A DNA stretch of 23,521 nt from the NCBI GenBank assembly GCA_016234155.1, contig JACRGZ010000053.1, forward strand, positions 1 to 23,521. The letters run 5' to 3'. This DNA comes from Nitrospirota bacterium. Lineage in GTDB: Bacteria; Nitrospirota; 9FT-COMBO-42-15; HDB-SIOI813. Positions 1-7,536 of the stretch are shown in pieces. How positions within the stretch are numbered: position 1 is the stretch's first letter; each line of letters opens with the position of its first letter. The notes under the pieces were generated by a model that did no database searches, was not told the DNA's origin, and saw only the letters and a list, made by a program, of their open reading frames with translations. The position numbers and the translations under genes are program-made.

Positions 1-344
1 CGTTTATTTCAGGAGGCCATTTTACTTTTGGATATTTTGTTGCCAGGTATGGCCTGCAATACGTCGCGGCGTATGAGGGCTTTGCTCCTAACGCGGAGCC
101 TGGCCCGAGGGCGATAACTGGGCTTATCGATAAGCTTAAGGCTTTAGGTACAGGGTATGTTTATTACGATGAATTGCTTGATCCTAAAGTGTCGCGGGTG
201 ATCTCCCAGGAAACCGGGGCAAAGATCGCGTTGCTTCACGCGGGGCACAATGTTTCAAAGGACGAGCTTAAAAGAGGCGTTACTTTCTTAGAAATCATGG
301 AAGAGAATTTGAAGAATTTAAAAGCCGGGTTGGCGTGCTCATGA
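1..344 (+). CDS. znuA: Zinc/manganese ABC transporter substrate-binding protein, C-terminal part (5' end outside window)
   Basis: Frame 3 is open from the window edge to a TGA at 342-344, giving about 113 residues. It reads GGHFTFGYFVARYGLQ, then EGFAPNAEPGPRAI, later IALLHAGHNVSKDELKRGV and a C-terminal helix ending LKAGLACS. This matches the second lobe of cluster A-I (ZnuA/TroA) binding proteins: the His in the GGHFTFGY stretch fits the conserved SHxAFxY metal-ligand segment, and a loop with conserved Glu and Pro follows. The mature protein would capture Zn2+ or Mn2+ in the periplasm and deliver it to the permease encoded downstream. Its stop overlaps the next start as ATGA (341-344), which indicates translational coupling in one operon. 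The metal cannot be told from this fragment, and the symbol is by family only. Confidence 0.85.
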   Translation, partial: FISGGHFTFGYFVARYGLQYVAAYEGFAPNAEPGPRAITGLIDKLKALGTGYVYYDELLDPKVSRVISQETGAKIALLHAGHNVSKDELKRGVTFLEIMEENLKNLKAGLACS

Positions 345-1123
345 AAATAATAGAAGTAAAAAAATTAGGCGTTAAATATGGCGGGATCGGTGTGCTCTCA
401 GGCCTGAGTTTTGATATAGAAGAGGGCGATTACATCGGGATCATCGGCCCTAATGGTTCAGGTAAGACCACCCTTCTTAAATCTATCCTTGGTATTGTCC
501 GCCCGGACAACGGCTCAGTCCGCATCTTCGACTGTGCGTGTCATAAACTCCGCTGCCATCACAAGGCAAAGATAGGTTATATCCCGCAGAAGGGACAGAT
601 TGACCCTAACTTTCCTGTAACGGTGAGGGAGACGGTGATGATGGGAAGGTACAGCTCTATTGGTCTGCTCAGGCGTCCTACCGGCAGGGACATGGATCTT
701 GTGATAGATGCACTGAGGGAGGTTGGAATGGAGGGGTATATCGCCGCACCTTTGGGACATCTCTCAGGCGGCCAGCAGCAGAGGGTCCTGATTGCCCGCG
801 CACTTGTTCAGCAGCCGGAGGTATTGTTGATGGATGAGCCCACCACCGGTATAGATACCCCTACCCAGCACAGCATTATAAAACTTATCTCAAACCTGCA
901 AAAAGACCTTGCCCTTACGGTATTGCTCGTCACCCATGATATAAATATGATAATCCCCTATGTCGATATGATGGCGTTGATCAATACTAAGTTATACGCC
1001 GTTGGTAAACCATCAGAGGTGCTGCATGAAAAAACCCTCACAGAGATATACGGCAAACAGGTCATCGTCACCACAAAAGAGGGGGGGACGTATGTAATAG
1101 TCGGAGACTACCATTATGTTTGA
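341..1123 (+). CDS. znuC: Metal ABC transporter ATP-binding protein
   Basis: This is the cytoplasmic ATPase of a ZnuABC/TroABCD-type metal importer, about 260 aa. From the ATG at 341, Walker A GPNGSGKTT is at residues 36-44, the ABC signature LSGGQQQR at 141-148, and Walker B VLLMDE at 161-166. The switch His lies in LLVTHDINM. The Q-loop IPQKGQIDPNFPVTVRETV is typical of the ZnuC/MntB group. A GTG at 335 is in frame, but the ATG at 341 forms an ATGA overlap with the preceding stop and is preferred. The end of the gene runs to the permease gene with almost no spacer. Zinc versus manganese specificity is not resolved. Confidence 0.92.
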   Translation: MKIIEVKKLGVKYGGIGVLSGLSFDIEEGDYIGIIGPNGSGKTTLLKSILGIVRPDNGSVRIFDCACHKLRCHHKAKIGYIPQKGQIDPNFPVTVRETVMMGRYSSIGLLRRPTGRDMDLVIDALREVGMEGYIAAPLGHLSGGQQQRVLIARALVQQPEVLLMDEPTTGIDTPTQHSIIKLISNLQKDLALTVLLVTHDINMIIPYVDMMALINTKLYAVGKPSEVLHEKTLTEIYGKQVIVTTKEGGTYVIVGDYHYV

Positions 1124-1152
1124 CGGCTATCGGGGCTTTTTGCGAGGTTGTC

Positions 1153-1971
1153 ATGTTTGAGATGCTCTCTTATGAGTTCATGCAGAGGGCGCTCATCGCA
1201 TCCGTTATAATCGGCCTTGTATGTTCCATCATAGGCGTCTTTGTCATCCTGCGAAACCTCACATTTATAGGGGCAGGGACCTCCCATGCCGCATTTGCAG
1301 GTGTCACACTTGGCTATCTTATCAATCAAAACCCCCTCTCCTTAGCCGTATTGTTCAGCCTTATAACAGTCTGGGTTGTCGGTTTTCTGAGCAGGAGGGG
1401 ACACTTAAAGCTGGATGCATCTGTCGGGATATTCTACTCTCTCACAATGGCGTTGGCAGTGCTGTTTATCGGTCTCATGAAGGTCTACAACGCCGAGGTC
1501 TATGGATATCTCTTCGGGAGCATACTGTCTGTAACCCAGTCAGATATGCTTATAATCCTCGTCCTGGGATTTATCGTGTTATCCCTCGTGTATCTCTTTT
1601 TCAAGGAATTCCATTTCATCACATTTGATGAAGAGATGGCTAAGGCAAGCGGCATAGCGGCTGACTGGCTCTCATTCCTCATGCTGACCATGATAGCCCT
1701 TACCATTGTAATATCTCTCAAATCGGTAGGCGCCATCCTGGTGTTTGCGCTGATTGTAACGCCTGCTGCTGCGGCATATCAATTGACATACAGCATGATA
1801 AGGATGTTCTCCTACTCAATCGTGATAGGCATAGGCTCATCAGTCGGCGGGGTGTTCCTCTCTTACTGGCTTGACCTCCCTTCGGGGGCTACAACGGTGC
1901 TGTTTGTCTCTGCAATATTCTTTCTCTCTGTTATCTTTTCTCCCAAGAGGGGGCGCCTTACATCTATCTGA
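1153..1971 (+). CDS. znuB: Metal ABC transporter permease
   Basis: Inner-membrane permease of the ABC-3 family (ZnuB/MntC/TroC), 272 aa with roughly eight hydrophobic segments. Family features are VIGLVCSIIGVFVILRNLTF near the N-terminus, then GAGTSHAAFAGVTLGY, GFLSRRGHLKLDASVGIFYS in the middle, and LKSVGAILVFALIVTPAAAA in the C-terminal half. The frame is open from a TTG at 1120, but the ATG at 1153 has GAGG six bases upstream and starts directly with the family's usual N-terminus, so I place the start there. It completes the znuABC operon, and nothing follows it on the transcript except an inverted repeat and the SBP gene. Confidence 0.92.
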   Translation: MFEMLSYEFMQRALIASVIIGLVCSIIGVFVILRNLTFIGAGTSHAAFAGVTLGYLINQNPLSLAVLFSLITVWVVGFLSRRGHLKLDASVGIFYSLTMALAVLFIGLMKVYNAEVYGYLFGSILSVTQSDMLIILVLGFIVLSLVYLFFKEFHFITFDEEMAKASGIAADWLSFLMLTMIALTIVISLKSVGAILVFALIVTPAAAAYQLTYSMIRMFSYSIVIGIGSSVGGVFLSYWLDLPSGATTVLFVSAIFFLSVIFSPKRGRLTSI

Positions 1972-2010
1972 ACAATGTTAAAGCAGATTATGCAAACAAT
2001 ATTTGTAAAA

Positions 2011-2109
2011 GTTCAGCTAACCGCAGAGACGCAGAGGCGCTGAGTATGGAAATTAATCAAATAACAGAAAAGATAATTTTCTCTGCGTCTTTGCGTCTCT
2101 GCGGTGAAC
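2011..2109. repeat. Imperfect inverted repeat of the CCGCAGAGACGCAGAG type
   Basis: Positions 2021-2036 pair with 2089-2104 at 15 of 16 positions, the exception being a possible G-U. The outer pentamers GTTCA (2011-2015) and TGAAC (2105-2109) also pair. The loop is about 52 bases and contains the start codon of the following gene. Sequences of this CTCTGCGTCTCTGCGG type are, from general knowledge, dispersed in many environmental bacterial genomes. Only one copy lies in this window. It looks like a non-autonomous palindromic element rather than a terminator, because no T-run follows. Confidence 0.75.
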
Positions 2110-3752
2110 TATTACCAATATTTATATCCTTTCTCCTTATCTTCCTGCTATCCGGCACTGCTTGCGAACGGGCCACAGAAAATGTGAATGCAGGTGTTAA
2201 GGATGTGACAGATCATCAACCCGTCTATGGCGACACCCTGGTAGAAGGCACCATAGGTGAGCCGAGTATCCTTATCCCGATGCTTGCAGGTGACAGCGCC
2301 TCTCACGCCGTGGCAGGTCTCATCTTCAATGGTCTTGTAAAGTATGACAAGGACCTGACCATCACCGGAGACCTTGCAGAGTCATGGGATATATCAAAGG
2401 ACGGTCTCACAATAACCTTTCGTTTAAGGAAGGGGGTCAGATGGACGGACGGGGTTGAGTTTACAGCAGAGGATGTCCTCTTTGGATATAAGACAATAAT
2501 AGATGAGAAAACCCCCACCGCCTATTCAGAGGACTTTAAACAGGTGAAGAAGGCAGAGACGCCGGATAAATACACCTTCCGTATTACATACGATAAACCC
2601 TTTGCACCTGCATTAAGCAGTTGGGGAAACCTCCCTGTACTGCCGAAACACCTCCTTAAAGACAAGGATATTACAAAGAGTGAGCTTGGGAGAAATCCTG
2701 TAGGGATGGGCCCGTTCAAGCTTACAAAATGGGTGCCGGGCCAGGAGGTCGTTCTTCAGACCAATCCTGATTACTTTGAAGGGAGGCCATATATAGACAG
2801 GTATGTCTACAGGATAATACCTGACCCTGCCACGATGTTTTTAGAGCTCCAGGCAGGGGGGGTTGACTGGATGGGACTTACTCCACTTCAATATACACGA
2901 CAGACCTTAACCCCATACTTTGCGGAAAATTTTAATAAATTCAGATACCCTGTTTTCTCATATACCTATATGGGATTTAATTTAAAACATCCGTGGTTCA
3001 GTGATAAACGGGTGCGTCAGGCTATAGCATACGCAGTAGATAAGGATGAGATAGTGGATGGCGTCCTGTTTGGTCTTGGTAAGGCGGCAACAGGACCTTA
3101 TGTGCCGGATACATGGCCGTATAACCCGGACGTTAAGAGATATGAGCACAATCCTGTAAAGGCAAGGGCGCTTTTGTCAGAGGCAGGCTGGATGGATAGA
3201 GACGGTGATGGATTGCTCGATAAGGACGGAAGGCCATTTGAATTTACCATCCTCACCAATATGGGGAATTCCCTGCGGATGAAGACAGCTACCATCATCC
3301 AATGGAGGCTTGCCATGATAGGGATCAAGGTAAATATCAGGGCGCTTGAGTGGTCCACATTTATAAATGAGTTTATTGACAAGAGGAGGTTTGAGGCAGT
3401 AGTCCTCGGATGGAGCATCGGCCTTGACCCTGACCAGTATGACATATGGCATTCAGGCAAGACAAAGGAAAAGGAGTTCAATTTCGTGAGCTATAACAAC
3501 CCTGAGGTGGATGCACTCTTGGAAAAAGGGAGAAGGACATTCGATATTAATGAGAGGAAGAAGGCATATTTCAGGATACAGGAGATATTGGCTGAAGAGC
3601 TGCCTTACATATTCCTGTATGTCCCTGATGCATTACCCATAGTCCATGCAAGATTCCACGGTATAGAGCCGGCGCCGATAGGAATAGGTTATAACATCCA
3701 CCGGTGGTATGTGCCGGAGGAGATGCAAAGGCATAAGATGGAACAAAAATAG
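2046..3752 (+). CDS. ABC transporter substrate-binding protein, peptide type (SBP_bac_5 family)
   Basis: A 568-aa exported solute-binding protein of the DppA/OppA family. Typical signatures are EPSILIPMLAGDSASHAVAG, then LAESWDISKDGLTITFRLRK followed by GVRWTDGVEFTAEDV, and later VRQAIAYAVDKDEIVDGVLFG and NPVKARALLSEAGW. A hydrophobic stretch at residues 22-39 ends in SGTAC (Cys40), a loose lipobox, so it is probably a lipoprotein. It would bind oligopeptides or similar ligands, but no permease or ATPase genes lie beside it, so it is an orphan here. The ATG at 2046 has AGAGG upstream. The first 20 or so codons are unusual because they lie in an inverted repeat, and the signal peptide's n-region is long with few positive charges. 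Confidence 0.88.
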   Translation: MEINQITEKIIFSASLRLCGELLPIFISFLLIFLLSGTACERATENVNAGVKDVTDHQPVYGDTLVEGTIGEPSILIPMLAGDSASHAVAGLIFNGLVKYDKDLTITGDLAESWDISKDGLTITFRLRKGVRWTDGVEFTAEDVLFGYKTIIDEKTPTAYSEDFKQVKKAETPDKYTFRITYDKPFAPALSSWGNLPVLPKHLLKDKDITKSELGRNPVGMGPFKLTKWVPGQEVVLQTNPDYFEGRPYIDRYVYRIIPDPATMFLELQAGGVDWMGLTPLQYTRQTLTPYFAENFNKFRYPVFSYTYMGFNLKHPWFSDKRVRQAIAYAVDKDEIVDGVLFGLGKAATGPYVPDTWPYNPDVKRYEHNPVKARALLSEAGWMDRDGDGLLDKDGRPFEFTILTNMGNSLRMKTATIIQWRLAMIGIKVNIRALEWSTFINEFIDKRRFEAVVLGWSIGLDPDQYDIWHSGKTKEKEFNFVSYNNPEVDALLEKGRRTFDINERKKAYFRIQEILAEELPYIFLYVPDALPIVHARFHGIEPAPIGIGYNIHRWYVPEEMQRHKMEQK

Positions 3753-3782
3753 ATTTTACCATGGCTATTTCGGGGTGGTTCT

Positions 3783-3804
3783 CCCTTGCCACAAGGGCAA
3801 TTTT
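3783..3804 (+). terminator. Weak intrinsic terminator candidate after the SBP gene
   Basis: CCCTTG (3783-3788) and CAAGGG (3792-3797) form a 6-bp stem with a 3-base loop, followed by CAATTTT. It is short and its T-run is poor, so termination efficiency is uncertain. It lies 31 bases after the SBP stop and upstream of the miniature element. Confidence 0.35.
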
Positions 3805-3831
3805 CCATTAATATTATAACATTAACAGGGG

Positions 3832-3979
3832 AGGCTCTTGCAAAAGTCTATGTCATCCCCGAAATCTTCTATCCCCGATAGAAGCACTCGGGGACGGATA
3901 TGATTTTCTGTAATAAAACACTAGATTCCCGCTAAAACCATGCGGGAATGACAACATTTTTATACTTTTGCAAGAGCCT
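3832..3979. mobile_element. MITE-like element, 148 bp, 16-bp perfect terminal inverted repeats, CAGGGG target duplication
   Basis: The left end AGGCTCTTGCAAAAGT (3832-3847) is the exact reverse complement of the right end (3964-3979). CAGGGG stands directly outside both ends (3826-3831 and 3980-3985), as expected for a 6-bp target-site duplication. Inside are two hairpins. The first is a nested stem with CTTCTATC/GATAGAAG (3866-3873/3877-3884) enclosed by TCCCCGA/TCGGGGA (3856-3862/3888-3894). The second is ATTCCCGC/GCGGGAAT (3925-3932/3942-3949). No transposase ORF is present, so mobilisation would need an enzyme supplied in trans. The right-hand CAGGGG contains the ribosome binding site of the next gene. 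Confidence 0.8.
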
Positions 3980-3993
3980 CAGGGGATATTGAT

Positions 3994-4308
3994 ATGCCTG
4001 TCTACGAATACAGATGTAACAGTTGTAAAAAAAGGGTAGCGCTGCTGATATTAAGCCAGTCTACTCAGCCCGTGTGCAGCCACTGTGGCAGCAGCGACCT
4101 TACAAGGCTATTTTCCCGCTTTTCTGCGCCGAAGTCTGAAGAGGCGCGGATTGAATCCATGGCAGACCCGGGTAAATGGGGTGATATAGATGAGAATGAT
4201 CCGGCGAGTGTTGCACGATTTATGAAAAAGATGGGAAAGGAATTCGGGGAAGAGCTTGGTGAGGATTTTGAACAGGAGATGGAATCGGCTGACCCCTCGA
4301 ATCCTTGA
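3994..4308 (+). CDS. FmdB-family zinc ribbon protein
   Basis: A 104-aa protein that starts MPVYEYRC, the hallmark of the FmdB/CxxC_CxxC putative regulatory family. Cys pairs in CNSC (residues 8-11) and CSHC (residues 28-31) form the zinc ribbon. The C-terminal half is acidic and charged, with a GKWGDIDENDPASVARFMKK segment typical of longer family members. The molecular role of the family is poorly defined; FmdB was first linked to amidase regulation. AGGGG at 3981-3985 lies 8 bases before the ATG and is part of the duplicated target of the miniature element. Its stop TGA overlaps a TTG in frame with the next gene, and the two are probably co-transcribed. Confidence 0.85.
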   Translation: MPVYEYRCNSCKKRVALLILSQSTQPVCSHCGSSDLTRLFSRFSAPKSEEARIESMADPGKWGDIDENDPASVARFMKKMGKEFGEELGEDFEQEMESADPSNP

Positions 4309-4334
4309 ATCCTGATTTTCAGAGGGATTTTCAG

Positions 4335-5339
4335 ATGAAACCTCTTATAAATTTCTTTTTAATTAACGGTCCCTTCGATGACCCAGGACTTTACGCAGAG
4401 ATAAAATGGGAAAAGCGGGCGCTGCTGTTTGACCTCGGAGACAACTCCACCCTCAATCCTGCACACTTGCTGAAGGTCTCGGATGCCTTTGTATCACACA
4501 CCCATATGGACCATTTCGTGGGGTTTGACCACCTGTTGAGGATAGTATTAAAACGGGAAAAGGCCCTGAGGGTCTATGGCCCGCCGGGTATAATAGACAA
4601 CATTGAGGGGAAGCTGAGCGGATATACATGGAACCTGACGGAAGGATACCCTTTTGTCCTCCATCTTACAGAGGTCTATCCGGATAAAATAAAGAAGTGT
4701 GAGTTCTGTGCAGAGGACGGCTTCAGGCGCCACGATATAAGCTTTCTCCCATTTTCAGGTACCCTCATGGATGAAGAGATGTTCACTATCTACGCCTGCC
4801 ACTTGGACCACAGGATACCGTCTTTAGGATTTGCACTTAAAGAGAGGTTCCATGTAAATATAAACAAAGATAAACTCGACAGGTTAGGCCTCCCGGTAGG
4901 CCCATGGCTCAAGAAATTTAAGCAGGCGCTTTGGGAGGGGGTATCCGAAAACGAGAATTTTACAATAACATCGGAGGAGGATAGTGGCATGAACAAAAGG
5001 GAATACCCCTTAGGCGAGCTCAAAGAGCTTATAGCAACAATAACAGAGGGGCAGAAGTTATCTTATATAGTTGATGCAGTATACAACCGGGATAATGAAG
5101 AGAAGATCATTTCGTTGGCTGAAGGTTCGGATATCATGTACTGTGAGGCGGCCTATCTTGATAAAGACATGGAAATGGCTGCCGGGAGATTTCACCTCAC
5201 TGCAAGACAGGCCGGCGAACTCGCACGTAAAGCAGGCGCAAAGAACTTAGTCATCTTCCACTTCTCACCACGATATAAGGATAACTCCGACGCTCTATAT
5301 GATGAGGCAATGGGGGCATTCAGCCCCGCCGGGGGATAA
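4335..5339 (+). CDS. Metallo-beta-lactamase fold hydrolase, ribonuclease Z-like
   Basis: A 334-aa protein of the beta-CASP-free RNase Z/ElaC branch of the metallo-beta-lactamase fold. The metal motif HTHMDH is at residues 55-60 (S-H-T-H-M-D-H), and LLFDLGDN precedes it. ACHLDHRIPSLGF matches the RNase Z AxxLxHxxPxxGY signature. A later IVDA supplies the metal-bridging Asp, and LTARQAGELARKAG followed by VIFHFSPRY supplies the last His. It may process tRNA 3' ends or act on another phosphodiester, which sequence alone cannot decide. The frame extends to a TTG at 4305, but the ATG at 4335 has AGAGGG 9 bases upstream and is preferred. It converges with the next gene, with one base between the stops. 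Confidence 0.82.
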   Translation: MKPLINFFLINGPFDDPGLYAEIKWEKRALLFDLGDNSTLNPAHLLKVSDAFVSHTHMDHFVGFDHLLRIVLKREKALRVYGPPGIIDNIEGKLSGYTWNLTEGYPFVLHLTEVYPDKIKKCEFCAEDGFRRHDISFLPFSGTLMDEEMFTIYACHLDHRIPSLGFALKERFHVNINKDKLDRLGLPVGPWLKKFKQALWEGVSENENFTITSEEDSGMNKREYPLGELKELIATITEGQKLSYIVDAVYNRDNEEKIISLAEGSDIMYCEAAYLDKDMEMAAGRFHLTARQAGELARKAGAKNLVIFHFSPRYKDNSDALYDEAMGAFSPAGG

Positions 5340-5340
5340 T

Positions 5341-5643
5341 TTATTTCTCTAATCTGGCCATCACTGAGCCAACCTTATCATCAAGTCTTACCCTCTTGTC
5401 CCTGCGGTCATCTATGGATAGGTTGGTAAGTACCCTTTTTATACCCTTTTTGAATGGTGTCTCGTGGAGTTTCTGGGCCAATTTAAAAAGGTCACCAGGA
5501 CGCCCTTCTATGATGGTACCCATATCCGTGAGTTTGTATTTTACCTTTGCCTTATTACATGCTAAAACTACATCAGCTATATAATCCCCTATGCTTGGTG
5601 TAGAGGTGCCAATCGGCACGACACTCATCTCTAATAGAGCCAT
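5341..5643 (-). CDS. MTH1187-family thiamine-binding protein (UPF0045/DUF77)
   Basis: A 100-aa protein with the complete ferredoxin-like fold of the MTH1187/YqgV family. It shows MALLEMSVVPIGTSTPSIGD, then YKLTDMGTIIEG in the middle and a C-terminal IDDRRDKRVRLDDKVGSV. Family members are small oligomeric cytoplasmic proteins that bind thiamine or hydroxymethylpyrimidine-like ligands; a transport or sensing role is inferred but not firm. GGAGGTG lies just upstream of the ATG. No TPP riboswitch signature is visible upstream, where the repeat cluster sits. It follows ribA on the same strand, but a 278-bp gap makes co-transcription uncertain. Confidence 0.85.
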   Translation of the reverse strand: MALLEMSVVPIGTSTPSIGDYIADVVLACNKAKVKYKLTDMGTIIEGRPGDLFKLAQKLHETPFKKGIKRVLTNLSIDDRRDKRVRLDDKVGSVMARLEK

Positions 5644-5658
5644 GTGTAATCACCTCCT

Positions 5659-5900
5659 TTCACCTGAAAATACCCCTTCAAATCCCCCCCTTACCCCATA
5701 ATCCCCCTAAATCCCCCTTTAAAAAAGGGGGACTTTTACCCCCCATAATCCCCCCCTTCCCGTTGCAATGCTCCGCAGCAACGGGAGCCCTGCCCCTTTA
5801 GAAAAGGGGGGTAAGTCCCCCTTTTCTAAAGGGGGGATGGGGGGATTATTTTCATCCCCCTTTGTGAGCCCTGGCTCATGACGGTTCACCTGAAAATGCC
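5659..5900. repeat. C/G-run palindrome cluster bounded by 16-bp direct repeats
   Basis: This gap between ribA and the thiamine-binding gene holds stacked palindromes. A perfect 18-bp inverted repeat with a 6-base loop pairs 5793-5810 with 5817-5834. CCCGTTGC/GCAACGGG (5759-5766/5778-5785) has an 11-base loop. CCCCCTTT with AAAGGGGG is centred near 5722, and TGAGCC/GGCTCA is at 5865-5878. The cluster is flanked by near-identical direct repeats at 5659-5674 and 5885-5900 (15 of 16 match). An open frame at 5719-5925 (-) is the familiar spurious translation of such repeats. The strong hairpins could act as terminators or transcript stabilisers. Confidence 0.75.
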
Positions 5901-5921
5901 AGTTGAAACCAGGGTCAAGGG

Positions 5922-6701
5922 TCATGGGTCATGTACATCACCCTTGCCCCTTGCCCCTTGCCCCTTCATTTTTTTAAAGAGGGGAGCATCCATCTGATCC
6001 TGAAACCGGTCTGCGACACCCTCAAGGAAATGACCGAATTTTTTCTCCTTGGTCTCAAGATAGAACCGGTTATATTTGTTCGGCTGGATAATGAGCGGTA
6101 TACGTTCCACAACATTTACACCATACTGTTTGAGCTCTGCTATCTTTTGAGGATTATTTGTCATAAGCCGGACAGACTTTATCTTTAGCGACTGTATAAT
6201 ATGTGCCGCCACACTGTACTCACGTTCATCATCATGAAAGCCAAGGGCTATATTGGCCTCTCCTGTGTCAAGCCCCTCCTCCTGCAGTGCGTAGGCCTTT
6301 ATTTTGTTGATAAACCCTATACCACGCCCTTCTTGTCTTAGATAAATAAGCATGCCTATCTTCATCTTCCCAATTGTGCGGAGTGCGGTAACGAGCTGGT
6401 CATGGCAATCGCATCTCAATGATCCGAAGACGTCGCCGGTCAGACACTCTGAATGGAGTCTTACAGTCACATCCTCTTGATTTATCACATTGCCATGCAC
6501 AAGTGCGGCATTTTCTTTATCATCCCTGTTATTATAGAATGCCACGACATGGAACTGGCCGTATTTGGAAGGGAGGTCGGCGATAGATTCTATCCGTATA
6601 CATATCTTATCTCTTCCGATTCCCCCGCACTCATGGTCTCTGTTTTCTTCAAGGAGGTCTTTGATATCTTTTTTTGTCAGACCTTCACCTAATCCTTTCA
6701 T
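5922..6701 (-). CDS. ribA: GTP cyclohydrolase II
   Basis: Converts GTP to 2,5-diamino-6-ribosylamino-4(3H)-pyrimidinone 5'-phosphate, formate and pyrophosphate, the first step of riboflavin synthesis, in the cytoplasm. The zinc ligands are Cys86, Cys97 and Cys99 in HSECLTGDVFGSLRCDC. YLRQEGRGIGF (120-130), LDTGEANIALGF and LMTNNPQKIAEL are the other family motifs. It is 259 aa against roughly 200 for E. coli RibA. The excess is an N-terminal extension of about 35 aa and a C-terminal tail (about residue 245 on) encoded by repetitive DNA. It is a stand-alone RibA with no RibB fusion. No FMN riboswitch is visible. It lies 47 bp downstream of trmI on the same strand. The ribosome binding site is weak. 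Confidence 0.93.
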   Translation of the reverse strand: MKGLGEGLTKKDIKDLLEENRDHECGGIGRDKICIRIESIADLPSKYGQFHVVAFYNNRDDKENAALVHGNVINQEDVTVRLHSECLTGDVFGSLRCDCHDQLVTALRTIGKMKIGMLIYLRQEGRGIGFINKIKAYALQEEGLDTGEANIALGFHDDEREYSVAAHIIQSLKIKSVRLMTNNPQKIAELKQYGVNVVERIPLIIQPNKYNRFYLETKEKKFGHFLEGVADRFQDQMDAPLFKKMKGQGARGKGDVHDP

Positions 6702-6748
6702 CTATTAATATATACCCTTAACGGCTCCATGCTTCTCATCCTCTATAC

Positions 6749-7528
6749 TCATTGCTCATTGCTAAATTTCCTTGCCACTGTAATAAATCCGGTATGTGCC
6801 ACCATACGGTGGTCAGGCCTGACACTATTCTCCTCTACATGCCAGGTTCTCAAAAGTGTCTCAATAGTCTCAATCTGGATAAAATTGCCGGCCTCCTTTA
6901 ATGATTTTACCACTGTCGAGACCTGAAGTACCGTGGGAAGATAGCAGAGGAATATACCACCTTCCCGCAACACCTGTGCCGCATGTCCAACCACCCTCCA
7001 TGGTTCCGGGAGGTCTAAGATGACCCTATCCACACCCTCCTCGCCTATTCCCTCATTGATGTCCTTCTGCCTTACAATAAGATTTTTTGTCTCTCCAAGA
7101 TACAGTCTGATATTATCAAGCGCCCTTTTGCAAAAGTCATCCCTGACCTCATAGGATATTACGGCGCCTCGTTCACCCACTGCCCGTAACAATGCCATTG
7201 TCAGGGCGCCGGATCCTATGCCTGCCTCGACTACCTTCGCCCCCGGATATATATCACCCCACATCAGGATTATCCCTATATCCTTCGGGTATATAACCTG
7301 AGCGCCGCGGGGCATCTTCAATATATACTCCGGAAGGGTAGGCCGCAGGACTACAAATTTACTCCCCCTCGACATGGTAACGGTAACACCATCTTCCTTA
7401 CCGATAATATCATCATGGTGGATATTTTCTCCGCTGAATTGAAAGACCTTCCCCTTGCAGAGTGTGAGGGGGTAGCGCCTCCCCTTTCTGTCTATAAAAT
7501 GGACCCTCTCTCCGTCTCTAAATTTCAT
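6749..7528 (-). CDS. trmI: tRNA (adenine-58-N1)-methyltransferase
   Basis: A SAM-dependent enzyme that forms m1A58 in the T-loop of tRNA, acting as a cytoplasmic tetramer. At 259 aa it has the short N-terminal beta domain of the family, motif I EAGIGSGALT at 101-110, the catalytic region ILDLPEPW with Asp172, and the C-terminal signature RPDHRMVAHTGFITVARK. The last few residues (SNEQ) are encoded by an AGCAATGAGCAATGA repeat that recurs near 16600. The ATG at 7528 has no Shine-Dalgarno sequence; a good promoter -10 lies eight bases upstream, so the mRNA may be leaderless. It is divergent from the histidine kinase and likely leads an operon with ribA. Confidence 0.93.
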   Translation of the reverse strand: MKFRDGERVHFIDRKGRRYPLTLCKGKVFQFSGENIHHDDIIGKEDGVTVTMSRGSKFVVLRPTLPEYILKMPRGAQVIYPKDIGIILMWGDIYPGAKVVEAGIGSGALTMALLRAVGERGAVISYEVRDDFCKRALDNIRLYLGETKNLIVRQKDINEGIGEEGVDRVILDLPEPWRVVGHAAQVLREGGIFLCYLPTVLQVSTVVKSLKEAGNFIQIETIETLLRTWHVEENSVRPDHRMVAHTGFITVARKFSNEQ

Positions 7529-7536
7529 CTGAAATT

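Noticed and set aside
1997..2123. CAATATTT on both sides of the 2011-2109 inverted repeat as a target duplication
   Set aside because: The two octamers (1997-2004 and 2116-2123) are not adjacent to the element ends and are AT-rich, so chance is more likely.
5644..5921. TPP or FMN riboswitch upstream of the thiamine-binding gene or in the ribA neighbourhood
   Set aside because: The conserved TPP (CTGAGA and ACCTGA with GGATAATGCC-like) and FMN core motifs are not found in a sensible order on the minus strand. The sequence is a palindrome cluster.
5719..5925. 68-aa minus-strand ORF rich in NPPIPPLEKGD-like sequence
   Set aside because: It is the translation of the C/G-run palindromes in a repeat cluster. 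Such Pro/Lys/Gly peptides recur as spurious ORFs and there is no ribosome binding site.
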